From positions 1 through 64,000 of the forward strand of contig DASVQN010000056.1 of assembly GCA_036389155.1 (NCBI GenBank): a DNA stretch of 64,000 nucleotides, written 5' to 3'. Position 1 is the stretch's first letter. Each line of letters opens with the position of its first letter. Source of the stretch: CADCVT01 sp036389155. Lineage in GTDB: Bacteria; Actinomycetota; Thermoleophilia; Solirubrobacterales; Solirubrobacteraceae. The notes under the pieces were generated by a model. It ran no database searches. It had not been told where the DNA came from and saw nothing but the letters and a program-made list of their open reading frames with translations. Position numbers and translations under genes: made by a program. Shown piece by piece: positions 25,932 to 33,018 of the stretch.

Positions 25932-26716
25932 GCCGCGCGTCCCTCGTCGGTGCGGTCGTAGAAGCGCTGGAGCAGCCCGAGCGTCTCCTGCGGGTCGGCG
26001 GCCGTGTAGCCGTTCCACGCCTCGATGCGCAGCTGGGCGTCGAGGTCCTGGCCGATGACCTCGGCGATCGTCTCCTTCGCGCTGCGCACCGCCCGCTGCG
26101 AGTTGCGCAGGATCTGGCGCGCGACCGTCTCGCACTCCTCCAGCAGCTGCTCGTGCGGGACGACCTTGGTGACCATGTGCCACGCGAGCGCCTGCTGCGC
26201 GTCGATCGGCTCGGCCGTCAGGAGCATGTGGGAGGCCACCGCGGTGCCGCACGCGTTGACGAGCCGGACGATCCCGCCGTCGCCGTGGTGGTAGCCGCGC
26301 CGCGCCTCGAACGAGCCGAACTTCGCGCGGTCCGATGCGATCCGGATGTCACACGCCATCGCCTGCTCCAGCCCGCCCGCGAGCGCCCAGCCGTTGATCG
26401 CGCCGATGATCGGCTTGCGGATCTTGTGCAGGCCGCGGGTGAAGCCGCCGAAGCCCAGGTCGACCACCTCGCGGAGCGGCGGCGCGCCCTCGCCGGTCAT
26501 GAAGCGGGGGATGTACTTCTTCAGGTCCGCTCCCGCGCAGAACGCGTCGCCCGTGCCCGTGACGATCGCCACGTCGACGCCGTCGTCGTCGCGGAAGTCG
26601 GTCCACGTCTCGACCAGCAGGTCCTGCATCGGCGGGTCGATCGCGTTCTTGGCCTCCGGCCGGTTGAAGGTGATGTACGCGATCCGGTCGCGCTTCTCGT
26701 ACAGGACGCTGCTCAT
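25928..26716 (-). CDS. Enoyl-CoA hydratase/isomerase family protein (second paralogue)
   Basis: 262 residues from ATG 26716, which overlaps the tetR stop (ATGA). Oxyanion-hole segments AFCAGADLKKY and NGWALAGGLEQAMACD are present. The first catalytic Glu position is Glu (FGSFEARRGYHHGDGG), but the position of the second reads His (VASHMLLTAE). Its pattern of loss is thus complementary to the neighbouring paralogue. A long C-terminal helix region (about 200-262) with QLRIEAWNGYTAADPQE would form the trimer interface. The substrate is unknown, presumably an acyl-CoA whose breakdown the TetR protein senses. Confidence 0.9.
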   Translation of the reverse strand: MSSVLYEKRDRIAYITFNRPEAKNAIDPPMQDLLVETWTDFRDDDGVDVAIVTGTGDAFCAGADLKKYIPRFMTGEGAPPLREVVDLGFGGFTRGLHKIRKPIIGAINGWALAGGLEQAMACDIRIASDRAKFGSFEARRGYHHGDGGIVRLVNACGTAVASHMLLTAEPIDAQQALAWHMVTKVVPHEQLLEECETVARQILRNSQRAVRSAKETIAEVIGQDLDAQLRIEAWNGYTAADPQETLGLLQRFYDRTDEGRAA

Positions 26717-27330
26717 CGGGTCGGCTCCTTCGTTCGGACGGCGGCCACGACCAGCCGCCAGAGTTGGTCGGCCACGCGCTCGCGCGGCGGGGGGTCGCGC
26801 CGCGACAGCACCTCGATCAGCGCCTGGCGGACCCCGCCGAGGATCAGCGCCGCCGCGATGCCGGCGTCGATGTCGTCGGGGATCTCGCCGTCGCGCTGGC
26901 CGCGCACGACGTTGCGCGTGCCGCGCGCGACCTGCACGCGCAGGTGGCGCGCCTCGACCGCCGCCACCTCGGGCGTGCGGGCCATGCGCGCGAGCACGAT
27001 CGGGGCCAGCGGGTCGTCGTAGTGGAAGTCGACGGCCAGCTGCGTGCGCCGGCGCTCGCGCTCGGCCCACCCGGCGCCGGGCGCGGGGTCGGCGTCGAGG
27101 ACCTCGGCGTCGAACCGGACGTAGAAGTCGCCGGCGACGGCGGCGAGCAGCCCCGCCTTCGAGCCGAAGTGCCGGTAGATGAGGCCGACCGACACGCCTG
27201 CGCGCGCGGCGACGGGCCCGACCTCGAGGGCGCCGCGGCGCTCGACCAGCTCCGCCGACGCCGCCCGCAGCAGCGAGTCGCGGCCCGTCCCCCGCTCGAC
27301 CTTGACGCCCGCAGCCACGGCCGACATCAT
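26713..27330 (-). CDS. TetR-family repressor
   Basis: 205 residues if started at ATG 27330. The N-terminal helix-turn-helix reads VGPVAARAGVSVGLIYRHFGSKAGLL (shown with breaks: VAARAGVSVG then LIYRHFGSK), and the C-terminal domain is helical (about 75-200). A perfect palindrome overlaps its 5' end, so it probably represses itself and perhaps the divergent gene; acyl-CoA esters are common effectors of such TetR proteins. The start is debatable: a promoter with -35 TTGCAC and -10 CATGAT would give a leaderless message beginning at GTG 27318, four codons in. The stop overlaps the next gene by ATGA. Confidence 0.9.
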   Translation of the reverse strand: MMSAVAAGVKVERGTGRDSLLRAASAELVERRGALEVGPVAARAGVSVGLIYRHFGSKAGLLAAVAGDFYVRFDAEVLDADPAPGAGWAERERRRTQLAVDFHYDDPLAPIVLARMARTPEVAAVEARHLRVQVARGTRNVVRGQRDGEIPDDIDAGIAAALILGGVRQALIEVLSRRDPPPRERVADQLWRLVVAAVRTKEPTR

Positions 27331-27354
27331 GAAGTGAATTCACTTCACGTGCAA
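27326..27354 (-). promoter_or_regulatory. tetR promoter with an 18-bp perfect palindrome (operator) between -35 and -10
   Basis: TGAAGTGAATTCACTTCA (27330-27347) is a perfect 18-bp palindrome. On the minus strand TTGCAC (27354-27349) is a plausible -35 and CATGAT (27331-27326) a plausible -10 with a 17-nt spacer, so the palindrome fills the spacer. It also lies 45 nt upstream of the divergent GTG 27393. This is a textbook position for a TetR operator; the palindrome is seen, its protein partner is inferred. Confidence 0.7.
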
Positions 27355-27357
27355 GTT

Positions 27358-27375
27358 CGCCCGCCGGCGCGGGCG
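27358..27375 (+). promoter_or_regulatory. Hairpin in the 5' leader of the divergent 235-residue gene
   Basis: CGCCCGC-CGGC-GCGGGCG, perfect 7-bp stem with a 4-nt loop, 2 nt before the GGAGGGAG ribosome binding site (27378-27385) of the gene starting at 27393. It could affect message stability or translation. No U-run follows, so it is not a typical terminator. Confidence 0.35.
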
Positions 27376-27392
27376 GCGGAGGGAGCGAGGCC

Positions 27393-28100
27393 GTGGCCGC
27401 AGAGCGGTGGTTCGAGGAGCAGGAGCTGCGCGACATGGCGCGGCCGACGATGGAGCGGATCGTCGAGGCGATCGATGCCGGCGACCTCGAGCGCGCCAAG
27501 GCGCTGGCGCGGGAGGGTCAGGGCGAGTGGCTGATGCTCCATGACCTCATGGCCGGCTCGATCCTCTCGCTCATCTCCTTCGTGCAGGAGAAGCTCGACG
27601 ACGAGGGCGTCAAGGAGGCGTGGGAGTACAGCCTCGAGCGCGGCTGGAAGCGACACCACGCGTCGATCGAGAGGCTCGACCGCAGGACCGTCGTCGGCCT
27701 GCTCGCCGCAACCTGGCGCGCGCACTCGGCGGGCGGCGTCGGCGAGCACCCGGGGAGGTTCACGATCACCGAGGACGACGAGAAGGTCACCTTCACCATG
27801 AACCCGTGCGGGTCCGGCCAGCGGCTCGTGCGCCGCGGGGTCTACGAGAAGGAGGGCTACGGCAAGACCCGCGAGGCCCACGACTGGTCCTACGGGCGCA
27901 AGGACTTCCCGCTCTACTGCACGCATTGCTCGTTCATGAACGAGTCGATGCCGATCCAGTGGAGCGGCTACCCGCTCTACCCGAGCGACCCGCCGGAGGA
28001 CTACTCGACGGACCCCTGCACCTGGTACTGGTACAAGGACCGCGACGCGATCCCCGAGCGCCACTGGCGCCGCTACGGCGCGGTGAAGCCGGGCCGGTGA
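27393..28100 (+). CDS. Conserved-looking protein of unknown function with Cys/His motifs
   Basis: 235 residues from GTG 27393, with a strong GGAGGGAG ribosome binding site. The first about 110 residues are helical (RWFEEQELRDMARPTMERIVEAI is part of it). The second half carries NPCGSGQRL, HDWSYGRKDFPLYCTHCSFMNE and STDPCTWYWYK: five or so cysteines with histidine, as in a metal site or catalytic Cys pocket. The pattern somewhat resembles the ATC hydrolase family (L-2-amino-thiazoline-4-carboxylate hydrolase), but I am not certain. There is no signal peptide. It is divergent from the tetR-crotonase operon and shares its operator region, so it probably belongs to the same regulon. Confidence 0.8.
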   Translation: MAAERWFEEQELRDMARPTMERIVEAIDAGDLERAKALAREGQGEWLMLHDLMAGSILSLISFVQEKLDDEGVKEAWEYSLERGWKRHHASIERLDRRTVVGLLAATWRAHSAGGVGEHPGRFTITEDDEKVTFTMNPCGSGQRLVRRGVYEKEGYGKTREAHDWSYGRKDFPLYCTHCSFMNESMPIQWSGYPLYPSDPPEDYSTDPCTWYWYKDRDAIPERHWRRYGAVKPGR

Positions 28101-28107
28101 CGCCGCC

Positions 28108-30369
28108 TCAGCGCGGGTGCATGGCGTCCATCGCCGCGCGCAACGCGGCGCGCGTGAGGACGCCCGGCTCCACCGGGACCGTCCGGTAGGCGAACTGCGA
28201 CCCGTCCCACGTGACCCGGAAGACCGCGGCCCCCTCCGGCGTGAGCTCGGCGAAGCTCTGCGCGTACCCCCAGCCGGCGACCCAGTTCCCACCGCTCAGC
28301 CGCCGAGCGCTCCCGCAGCAGGGCGAGCTCGGCACCGCCTCGTCGCGGACGTCCTCGACCAGCGTCGCCGTGCGGGCCGCGGTGTCGATCGCGTAGCGCA
28401 CGAGTCGCGGCGGCCGGTTGCGCAGCGTGCCGTTGTCGTGCAGCGTCAGCGTGCCGTCGGGCTGCCAGCGCGGATCGTGCTGGCCGCCGAAGCTCGTCGC
28501 GGCGTCGGGGTCGCCCACGAAGGCGAGGCGCTCCGGCGTCGTCGTGCCGCCGAGCTTCCAGTTGAGCGCACCCGTCGTGCGATCGATCGAGTAGACCGCG
28601 TCGGTGTGGCGCAGCGAGACGACGAGCTCGTCGCCGCGCAGCTCGAGCGCGTTCATGTGGACGATGTCGTACATGCCGTTGACCGGTTTCTGGAGGACCG
28701 CGGGCATCCACCGCCCGGTCTCGTCGAGGGCGACGTGGTCCTTCGTGCTCCACGTCCAGACGACGGCGCCCTGGTCGTCGATCTCCTGGACCTCGCCGTC
28801 CAGGACCGTCCCGTCGGCCGGTCCGTCGTACGCGCTCATGTCGACGTGCTGACGCGGCCGGTAGGTGATGAGCAGGTAGTTGCCGTTGCCGAGCAGCAAC
28901 GCGTCGTGACCGTCGGTCCACGAGCCCACCGTGTGCACGCGACGGACCTCGGTGCCGTCGAGTGTGCGCTCGACGTAGACGCCGGCGTCGATCTCGTCGT
29001 AGAGCACGTGTCCGTTGGGAAGGAGCTTGAAGTCGACGGCCTGGTGGCCGGTGTCGAGCCACCAGACGGGCACGCCGTGGCGGTCGAACATCGCGACGTA
29101 CGGCGTCACCGGGGACTGCGTCGGCGTCGTGAGGTACCACGCGGCCTGCTCGCCCTCGCCGCTCACCGAGTAGCCCGGGAAGCCGGAGGGCAGGCACCGG
29201 ACGTGGTAGGTCCGCGAGCCGGCGGCGGTCGACGAGGTGAAGGCGAACGCCTGGCCCTCGGCGAGCGGCACCGAGGCCGTGAACGAGCCCGACCTGGGCT
29301 CGCCGTCGTCGACGGCCACGCGCCGGCCGTCCGGCGCGTCGACCGAGACCGCCACCGGATCGGCGTCCGTGCAGCGGGTGACGTAGTCGCGGACGTCGGG
29401 GTCGAACGCGGGGAAGAGGGCGGGATCGGCCGTGACCTTCGGCTCCCCGGGCTCGGGCTCGGGCGGAGCCGCCGGCGAGGCCGCGGGCTCAGCGGCCGCC
29501 GGAGCGTCGAGCGCGACCGGCGGGGCCGGCAGCGCCGCGCCGAGCGCGGCGGGGACGAGCGGGTCGGCGACGAGCGCCGGCCCGATCGACCAGTCGCCCG
29601 ACGGCTGGGCGCGGAAGCAGCCGAGCGTGTAGGGGAAGCGGCGCGTGAGGTGGTAGTGGTAGGCGCGCGCGCGCATGCCGTGGACGGTGGCCGTGTGGAC
29701 GTGGCCGCCGCACGCATCGAGCCGCGGCCCGGCCGCGCCGGCGCGCCGCGCGCCGAAGATCGCGAAGCCGTCGCGGGCGTAGCCGACGAGTCCGCGCGCG
29801 AGGCAGCGCGGGACGCGGTAGTAGTAGGCGCCGTCCGCGTCGGTCCGCCCTCCGCAGCGGTCCTGCTGCTCGTAGGCGACCGCGTCACGGCCGGCGGCGT
29901 CGAACCCGGCGCGGATCGGCACGCCGTTGCGCGCGATGCCGACCGGGTCGTCCTGGTCGATGCACGCCGCGACGCGACGGCGGTGCGGGGCGGCGGGGAA
30001 CGTGCCGCGCAGCGCGTGCGGGGCGAGCGGGAAGCCGCCGGTCTGCGTCGCGACCGGCTCGCCGTTGCCGGAGAACGCGAGCGTCCGCCCGACGGCGTCC
30101 ATCCCGAACGAGGCCGACGGCCAGCGGAAGGCGCCGTCGACGACGGGCTTGCGCGCCGGGTCGAAGCGGCCGCCGTGGATCCACGGCACCGGCGCGCGCG
30201 GCGTCCGGGCGGCGAGCGGGCCGCAGGCGTAGGCCCAGCCGCGCTGCGGCGCGTCGGTGCGGACGCGGCCGTCGCGCAGCGGGACGGTGCCGGCGGCCGC
30301 CGGCGAAGCCGATCCCAGCGCCGCGGCCACGACGACCGCCAGCGCGGCGAGGATCCGATGCCCTTCCAT
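28108..30369 (-). CDS. Secreted YHYH-domain / arylsulfotransferase-like fusion protein
   Basis: 753 residues from ATG 30369. Signal peptide 1-27 (ending SPAAAG). Residues about 28-270 form a YHYH-type domain: DQDDPVGIARNGVPI, YYYRVPRC, GYARDGFAIFG, HVHTATVHGMRARAYHYHLTRRFPYTLGCF (in pieces), typical of secreted YHYH proteins. An Ala/Pro linker (about 285-320) and a cadherin-like strand region (about 325-395) lead to an arylsulfotransferase-type propeller (about 400-735) with DGHDALLLGNGNYLL, HMNALELRGDELVVSLRH and GGQHDPRWQPDG. Arylsulfotransferases move sulfate between phenols outside the cytoplasm. The combination with a YHYH domain is unusual. It is convergent with the gene at 27393-28100 (7-nt gap). 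Confidence 0.85.
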   Translation of the reverse strand: MEGHRILAALAVVVAAALGSASPAAAGTVPLRDGRVRTDAPQRGWAYACGPLAARTPRAPVPWIHGGRFDPARKPVVDGAFRWPSASFGMDAVGRTLAFSGNGEPVATQTGGFPLAPHALRGTFPAAPHRRRVAACIDQDDPVGIARNGVPIRAGFDAAGRDAVAYEQQDRCGGRTDADGAYYYRVPRCLARGLVGYARDGFAIFGARRAGAAGPRLDACGGHVHTATVHGMRARAYHYHLTRRFPYTLGCFRAQPSGDWSIGPALVADPLVPAALGAALPAPPVALDAPAAAEPAASPAAPPEPEPGEPKVTADPALFPAFDPDVRDYVTRCTDADPVAVSVDAPDGRRVAVDDGEPRSGSFTASVPLAEGQAFAFTSSTAAGSRTYHVRCLPSGFPGYSVSGEGEQAAWYLTTPTQSPVTPYVAMFDRHGVPVWWLDTGHQAVDFKLLPNGHVLYDEIDAGVYVERTLDGTEVRRVHTVGSWTDGHDALLLGNGNYLLITYRPRQHVDMSAYDGPADGTVLDGEVQEIDDQGAVVWTWSTKDHVALDETGRWMPAVLQKPVNGMYDIVHMNALELRGDELVVSLRHTDAVYSIDRTTGALNWKLGGTTTPERLAFVGDPDAATSFGGQHDPRWQPDGTLTLHDNGTLRNRPPRLVRYAIDTAARTATLVEDVRDEAVPSSPCCGSARRLSGGNWVAGWGYAQSFAELTPEGAAVFRVTWDGSQFAYRTVPVEPGVLTRAALRAAMDAMHPR

Positions 30370-30430
30370 CCGGTGCAAGCGTAGACGCGATGCCACGCGC
30401 CGTGCGGCGTCGATTAGGGTCACTGGAGCC

Positions 30431-31165
30431 ATGGCGCTCGCCAGCCGCTGCTTCGGCACGGGACCGCCGGTCGTCCTGATCCACGGCGGCCTGGAGGACG
30501 GCGCGCAGGCGTGGCCGGAGCAGACGATCCTGGCCGACCGCTGGACGCTGCACGTCCCCGACCGGGTGGGCTATGGCGCAAGCGCGGGGCTCGGGAGCAG
30601 CGAGGACTTCGACCGCGACGCCGAGCTGCTGGCACCGGCGCTGCCGGACGGCGCGCACCTCGTGGGCCACTCCTCCGGCGCGCTCGCGGCCATGTTCACG
30701 GCGGCGCACCGCCCGGACGCGGTGGCCTCGCTGGCGCTCATCGAGCCTCCCGCCTTCCACCTCGTCCCCGCGGCGCGCGAGCTCGCCGAGGCGGCCGAGG
30801 AGATCTTCGACGCCGACGTCGAGCCGGTCGTCTTCCTGCGCCGGTTCTTCGAGGTGTTCGCCGAAGGCCCGCCGCCGGACGAGGTGCTCGAGTCCTTGGC
30901 CGCGCCGGCGGAGGTCTGGCGCGGGTTCGTCCGCCGGCCGTGGCACGTCGATCTTCCGCTGGAGGAGATCGCGTCGGCGCCCTTCCCCGTGCTCGTCTTC
31001 TCCGGCGGGTACAGCGCCGGGTTCGAGGCGGTCTGCGACACGATCGCCGAGCGGACCGGCGCCGAGCGGGCCGTGCTTCCCGGCCAGGGCCACGAGGTGC
31101 AGCGCACGGGCGCGCCGTTCAACGACCGGCTCGAGGCCTTCTGGGGGCGCGCCCGGACGTCCTAG
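30431..31165 (+). CDS. Alpha/beta-fold hydrolase
   Basis: 244 residues from ATG 30431. Oxyanion region VVLIHGG (about 14-20), nucleophile elbow GHSSGA (Ser about 80), an acid after strand 7 and catalytic His in GQGHEVQ (about 222). There is no signal peptide. It resembles small carboxylesterase or lactonase-type hydrolases; the substrate is unknown. The upstream TAGGGT (30415-30420) may be a -10. Its TAG stop shares a CTAG with the convergent subtilase gene. Confidence 0.88.
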   Translation: MALASRCFGTGPPVVLIHGGLEDGAQAWPEQTILADRWTLHVPDRVGYGASAGLGSSEDFDRDAELLAPALPDGAHLVGHSSGALAAMFTAAHRPDAVASLALIEPPAFHLVPAARELAEAAEEIFDADVEPVVFLRRFFEVFAEGPPPDEVLESLAAPAEVWRGFVRRPWHVDLPLEEIASAPFPVLVFSGGYSAGFEAVCDTIAERTGAERAVLPGQGHEVQRTGAPFNDRLEAFWGRARTS

Positions 31166-32997
31166 CGGCGGCGGAGCGTCAGCCGGCGCGTGGCCGTCCG
31201 CGCGTTGCCGGCATCGTCGACGGCGCGGACGCGCAGGGTCAGGCGGACGACGCGCAGGCGCCGCAGGCGAGCGCGGTCGCGGGCGCCCAGGCGCAGGGTG
31301 ACCGTCGCCCTCGTCGCGACGGCCTTCGTCGCCCGGCCGAGGAGATGGGTGCCGCGCCGCAGCTCGACGCGGACGGTGCAGGGCTCGTTGCACCGCAGGC
31401 TGACCCGCATGGCGCGGCGGCGGACGAAGGCCCCGAGGTCGCGCGACGGGGACGCGGTGAAGGTCGCGAAGGGAGCGCTGCGGTCGGGAGGCGCGAGGGG
31501 CGTCGTGGTCGTCGCGGCGGGGCCGGAGGGGGCCGTCGACGTCGCGTCGCCGGGCGGCGCGGACGTGTCGCCCCCGGGCGGCGCGGAGGTGCCGGACGGC
31601 GCGGGCGTCTCCTCTGCGGGCGGGGCGGAGGCGTCGCCGCCGGGGGGCGCGGAGGTGCCGCCTCCGGAGGGCTCGGTGGTCGCGCCGCCGGAGGGCTGCG
31701 TCCCGCCCTCGCGGGCATCGTTCGCGGTCGCGCCGAGCGCCTGCAGCGCCCCGAGCGCGTTCAGCCTCCCGGCCGTCGCGGTGAAGCCGCTCAGCGACAG
31801 CTTCTTGTCGACCCCGCCGAGCAGGGCCGCGCGCAGGTCGGGCACGGTGGCGGCCGGGGCGGCGGCGACGAGCAGCGCGGCGACCCCGGAGACGTGCGGC
31901 GTCGCCATCGACGTGCCGTCCATCAGCGCCCAGCGCTCGCCCGGGTACGTCGACGCGATCGACACGCCGGGCGCCGCGAGGTCGACCGTCCTGACGCCGT
32001 GGTTGGAGAAGCCCGCGAGCGCGTCGGACTGGTCGGTCGCCGCGACGCACACGACGTTCGCCAGGTCGTAGTTGCACGGGTACGTCGCGACCGAGTCGTT
32101 GTCCGCGCCCTCGTTGCCCGCGGCGACGACGAACAGCAGGCCGGGGTGCGCGGCGATCGCGTCGCGCTCGGCGCGCGAGCCGGACGGCCCGCCCAGCGAC
32201 AGGTTGATGACCCGTGCGCCCGCGGCCGCCGCGTAGTCGTAGGCGCGGATCGCGTCGCTGACGCTGCCCTCCCCCGCCGGCCCGAGGATCCGCAGCGGCA
32301 GGATCGCCGCGGTCCACGCCACGCCGGCCACGCCCGTCCCGTCGTCGCCGCGCGCCGCGATCGTGCCGGCGACGTGGGTGCCGTGGCCCTCCTCGTCCTG
32401 CGGCGCCGCGTCGCCCTCGACGAAGTCCCAGCCGCGGACGTCGTCGACGAACCCGTTCCCGTCGTCGTCGATGCCGTTCCCGGCGATCTCGTCCGCGTTG
32501 CGCCAGAGGTTCGGCGCGAGGTCCGGGTGCGCGGCGTCGATCCCGGTGTCGGCGACCGCGACCACCGCAGACGGCGAGCCGGTCGTCAGGTCCCACGCCT
32601 CGGGCGCGTCGACGTCGGCATCCGGCGTCCCGCCCGTGCCGCCCACGGTCTGGCCGGTGTTCGACAGGCCCCACTCCGCGCCGAAGAACGGGTCGCTCGG
32701 CACGGCCAGCGCGCGGCGCGCCACGTCCGGCTCGGCGTACAGCACGTCCGCGTCGCGCTCCAGGCGCGCGGCGGCGGCGGCCGCCGTCACACCGGCCTCC
32801 GGCGAGGCCAGCTCGAGCCCGCCGACCGGTAGGCCGTGGACGCGCCGCACCTTCGCCGCGCGTCGCGCCGTCCCGCGGTCGTCCGCTCCCGCCGAGGCGC
32901 GGAAGCGCACGATCACGTCGCCGGGATCGGCGAGCGCGGGCACGGCAGGACAGAGGACAGCAACCAGTACCGTCAGCCACAGGACACGGACCTTCAC
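31162..32997 (-). CDS. Secreted subtilisin-like serine protease (S8) with Ser/Pro linker and Arg-rich C-terminal module
   Basis: 611 residues from GTG 32997. Signal peptide 1-23 (ending PALA). A propeptide-like region (about 25-95) is followed by the S8 domain (about 110-415) with the full triad: Asp in VVAVADTGIDAAHPD, His in EEGHGTHVAGT and Ser in MDGTSMATPHVSG, plus the oxyanion Asn in AAGNEG. A linker of about 100 residues rich in Pro, Ser, Gly and Thr (about 430-515) precedes a C-terminal beta module with many Arg (about 520-611, ending RRLTLRRR). It is probably surface-retained or released to the medium. Only 21 nt separate its start from the divergent GH15 gene. The stop lies in CTAG 31162-31165. 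Confidence 0.93.
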   Translation of the reverse strand: MKVRVLWLTVLVAVLCPAVPALADPGDVIVRFRASAGADDRGTARRAAKVRRVHGLPVGGLELASPEAGVTAAAAAARLERDADVLYAEPDVARRALAVPSDPFFGAEWGLSNTGQTVGGTGGTPDADVDAPEAWDLTTGSPSAVVAVADTGIDAAHPDLAPNLWRNADEIAGNGIDDDGNGFVDDVRGWDFVEGDAAPQDEEGHGTHVAGTIAARGDDGTGVAGVAWTAAILPLRILGPAGEGSVSDAIRAYDYAAAAGARVINLSLGGPSGSRAERDAIAAHPGLLFVVAAGNEGADNDSVATYPCNYDLANVVCVAATDQSDALAGFSNHGVRTVDLAAPGVSIASTYPGERWALMDGTSMATPHVSGVAALLVAAAPAATVPDLRAALLGGVDKKLSLSGFTATAGRLNALGALQALGATANDAREGGTQPSGGATTEPSGGGTSAPPGGDASAPPAEETPAPSGTSAPPGGDTSAPPGDATSTAPSGPAATTTTPLAPPDRSAPFATFTASPSRDLGAFVRRRAMRVSLRCNEPCTVRVELRRGTHLLGRATKAVATRATVTLRLGARDRARLRRLRVVRLTLRVRAVDDAGNARTATRRLTLRRR

Positions 32998-33018
32998 GAA
33001 GCCACTGTTACCCAGCCG

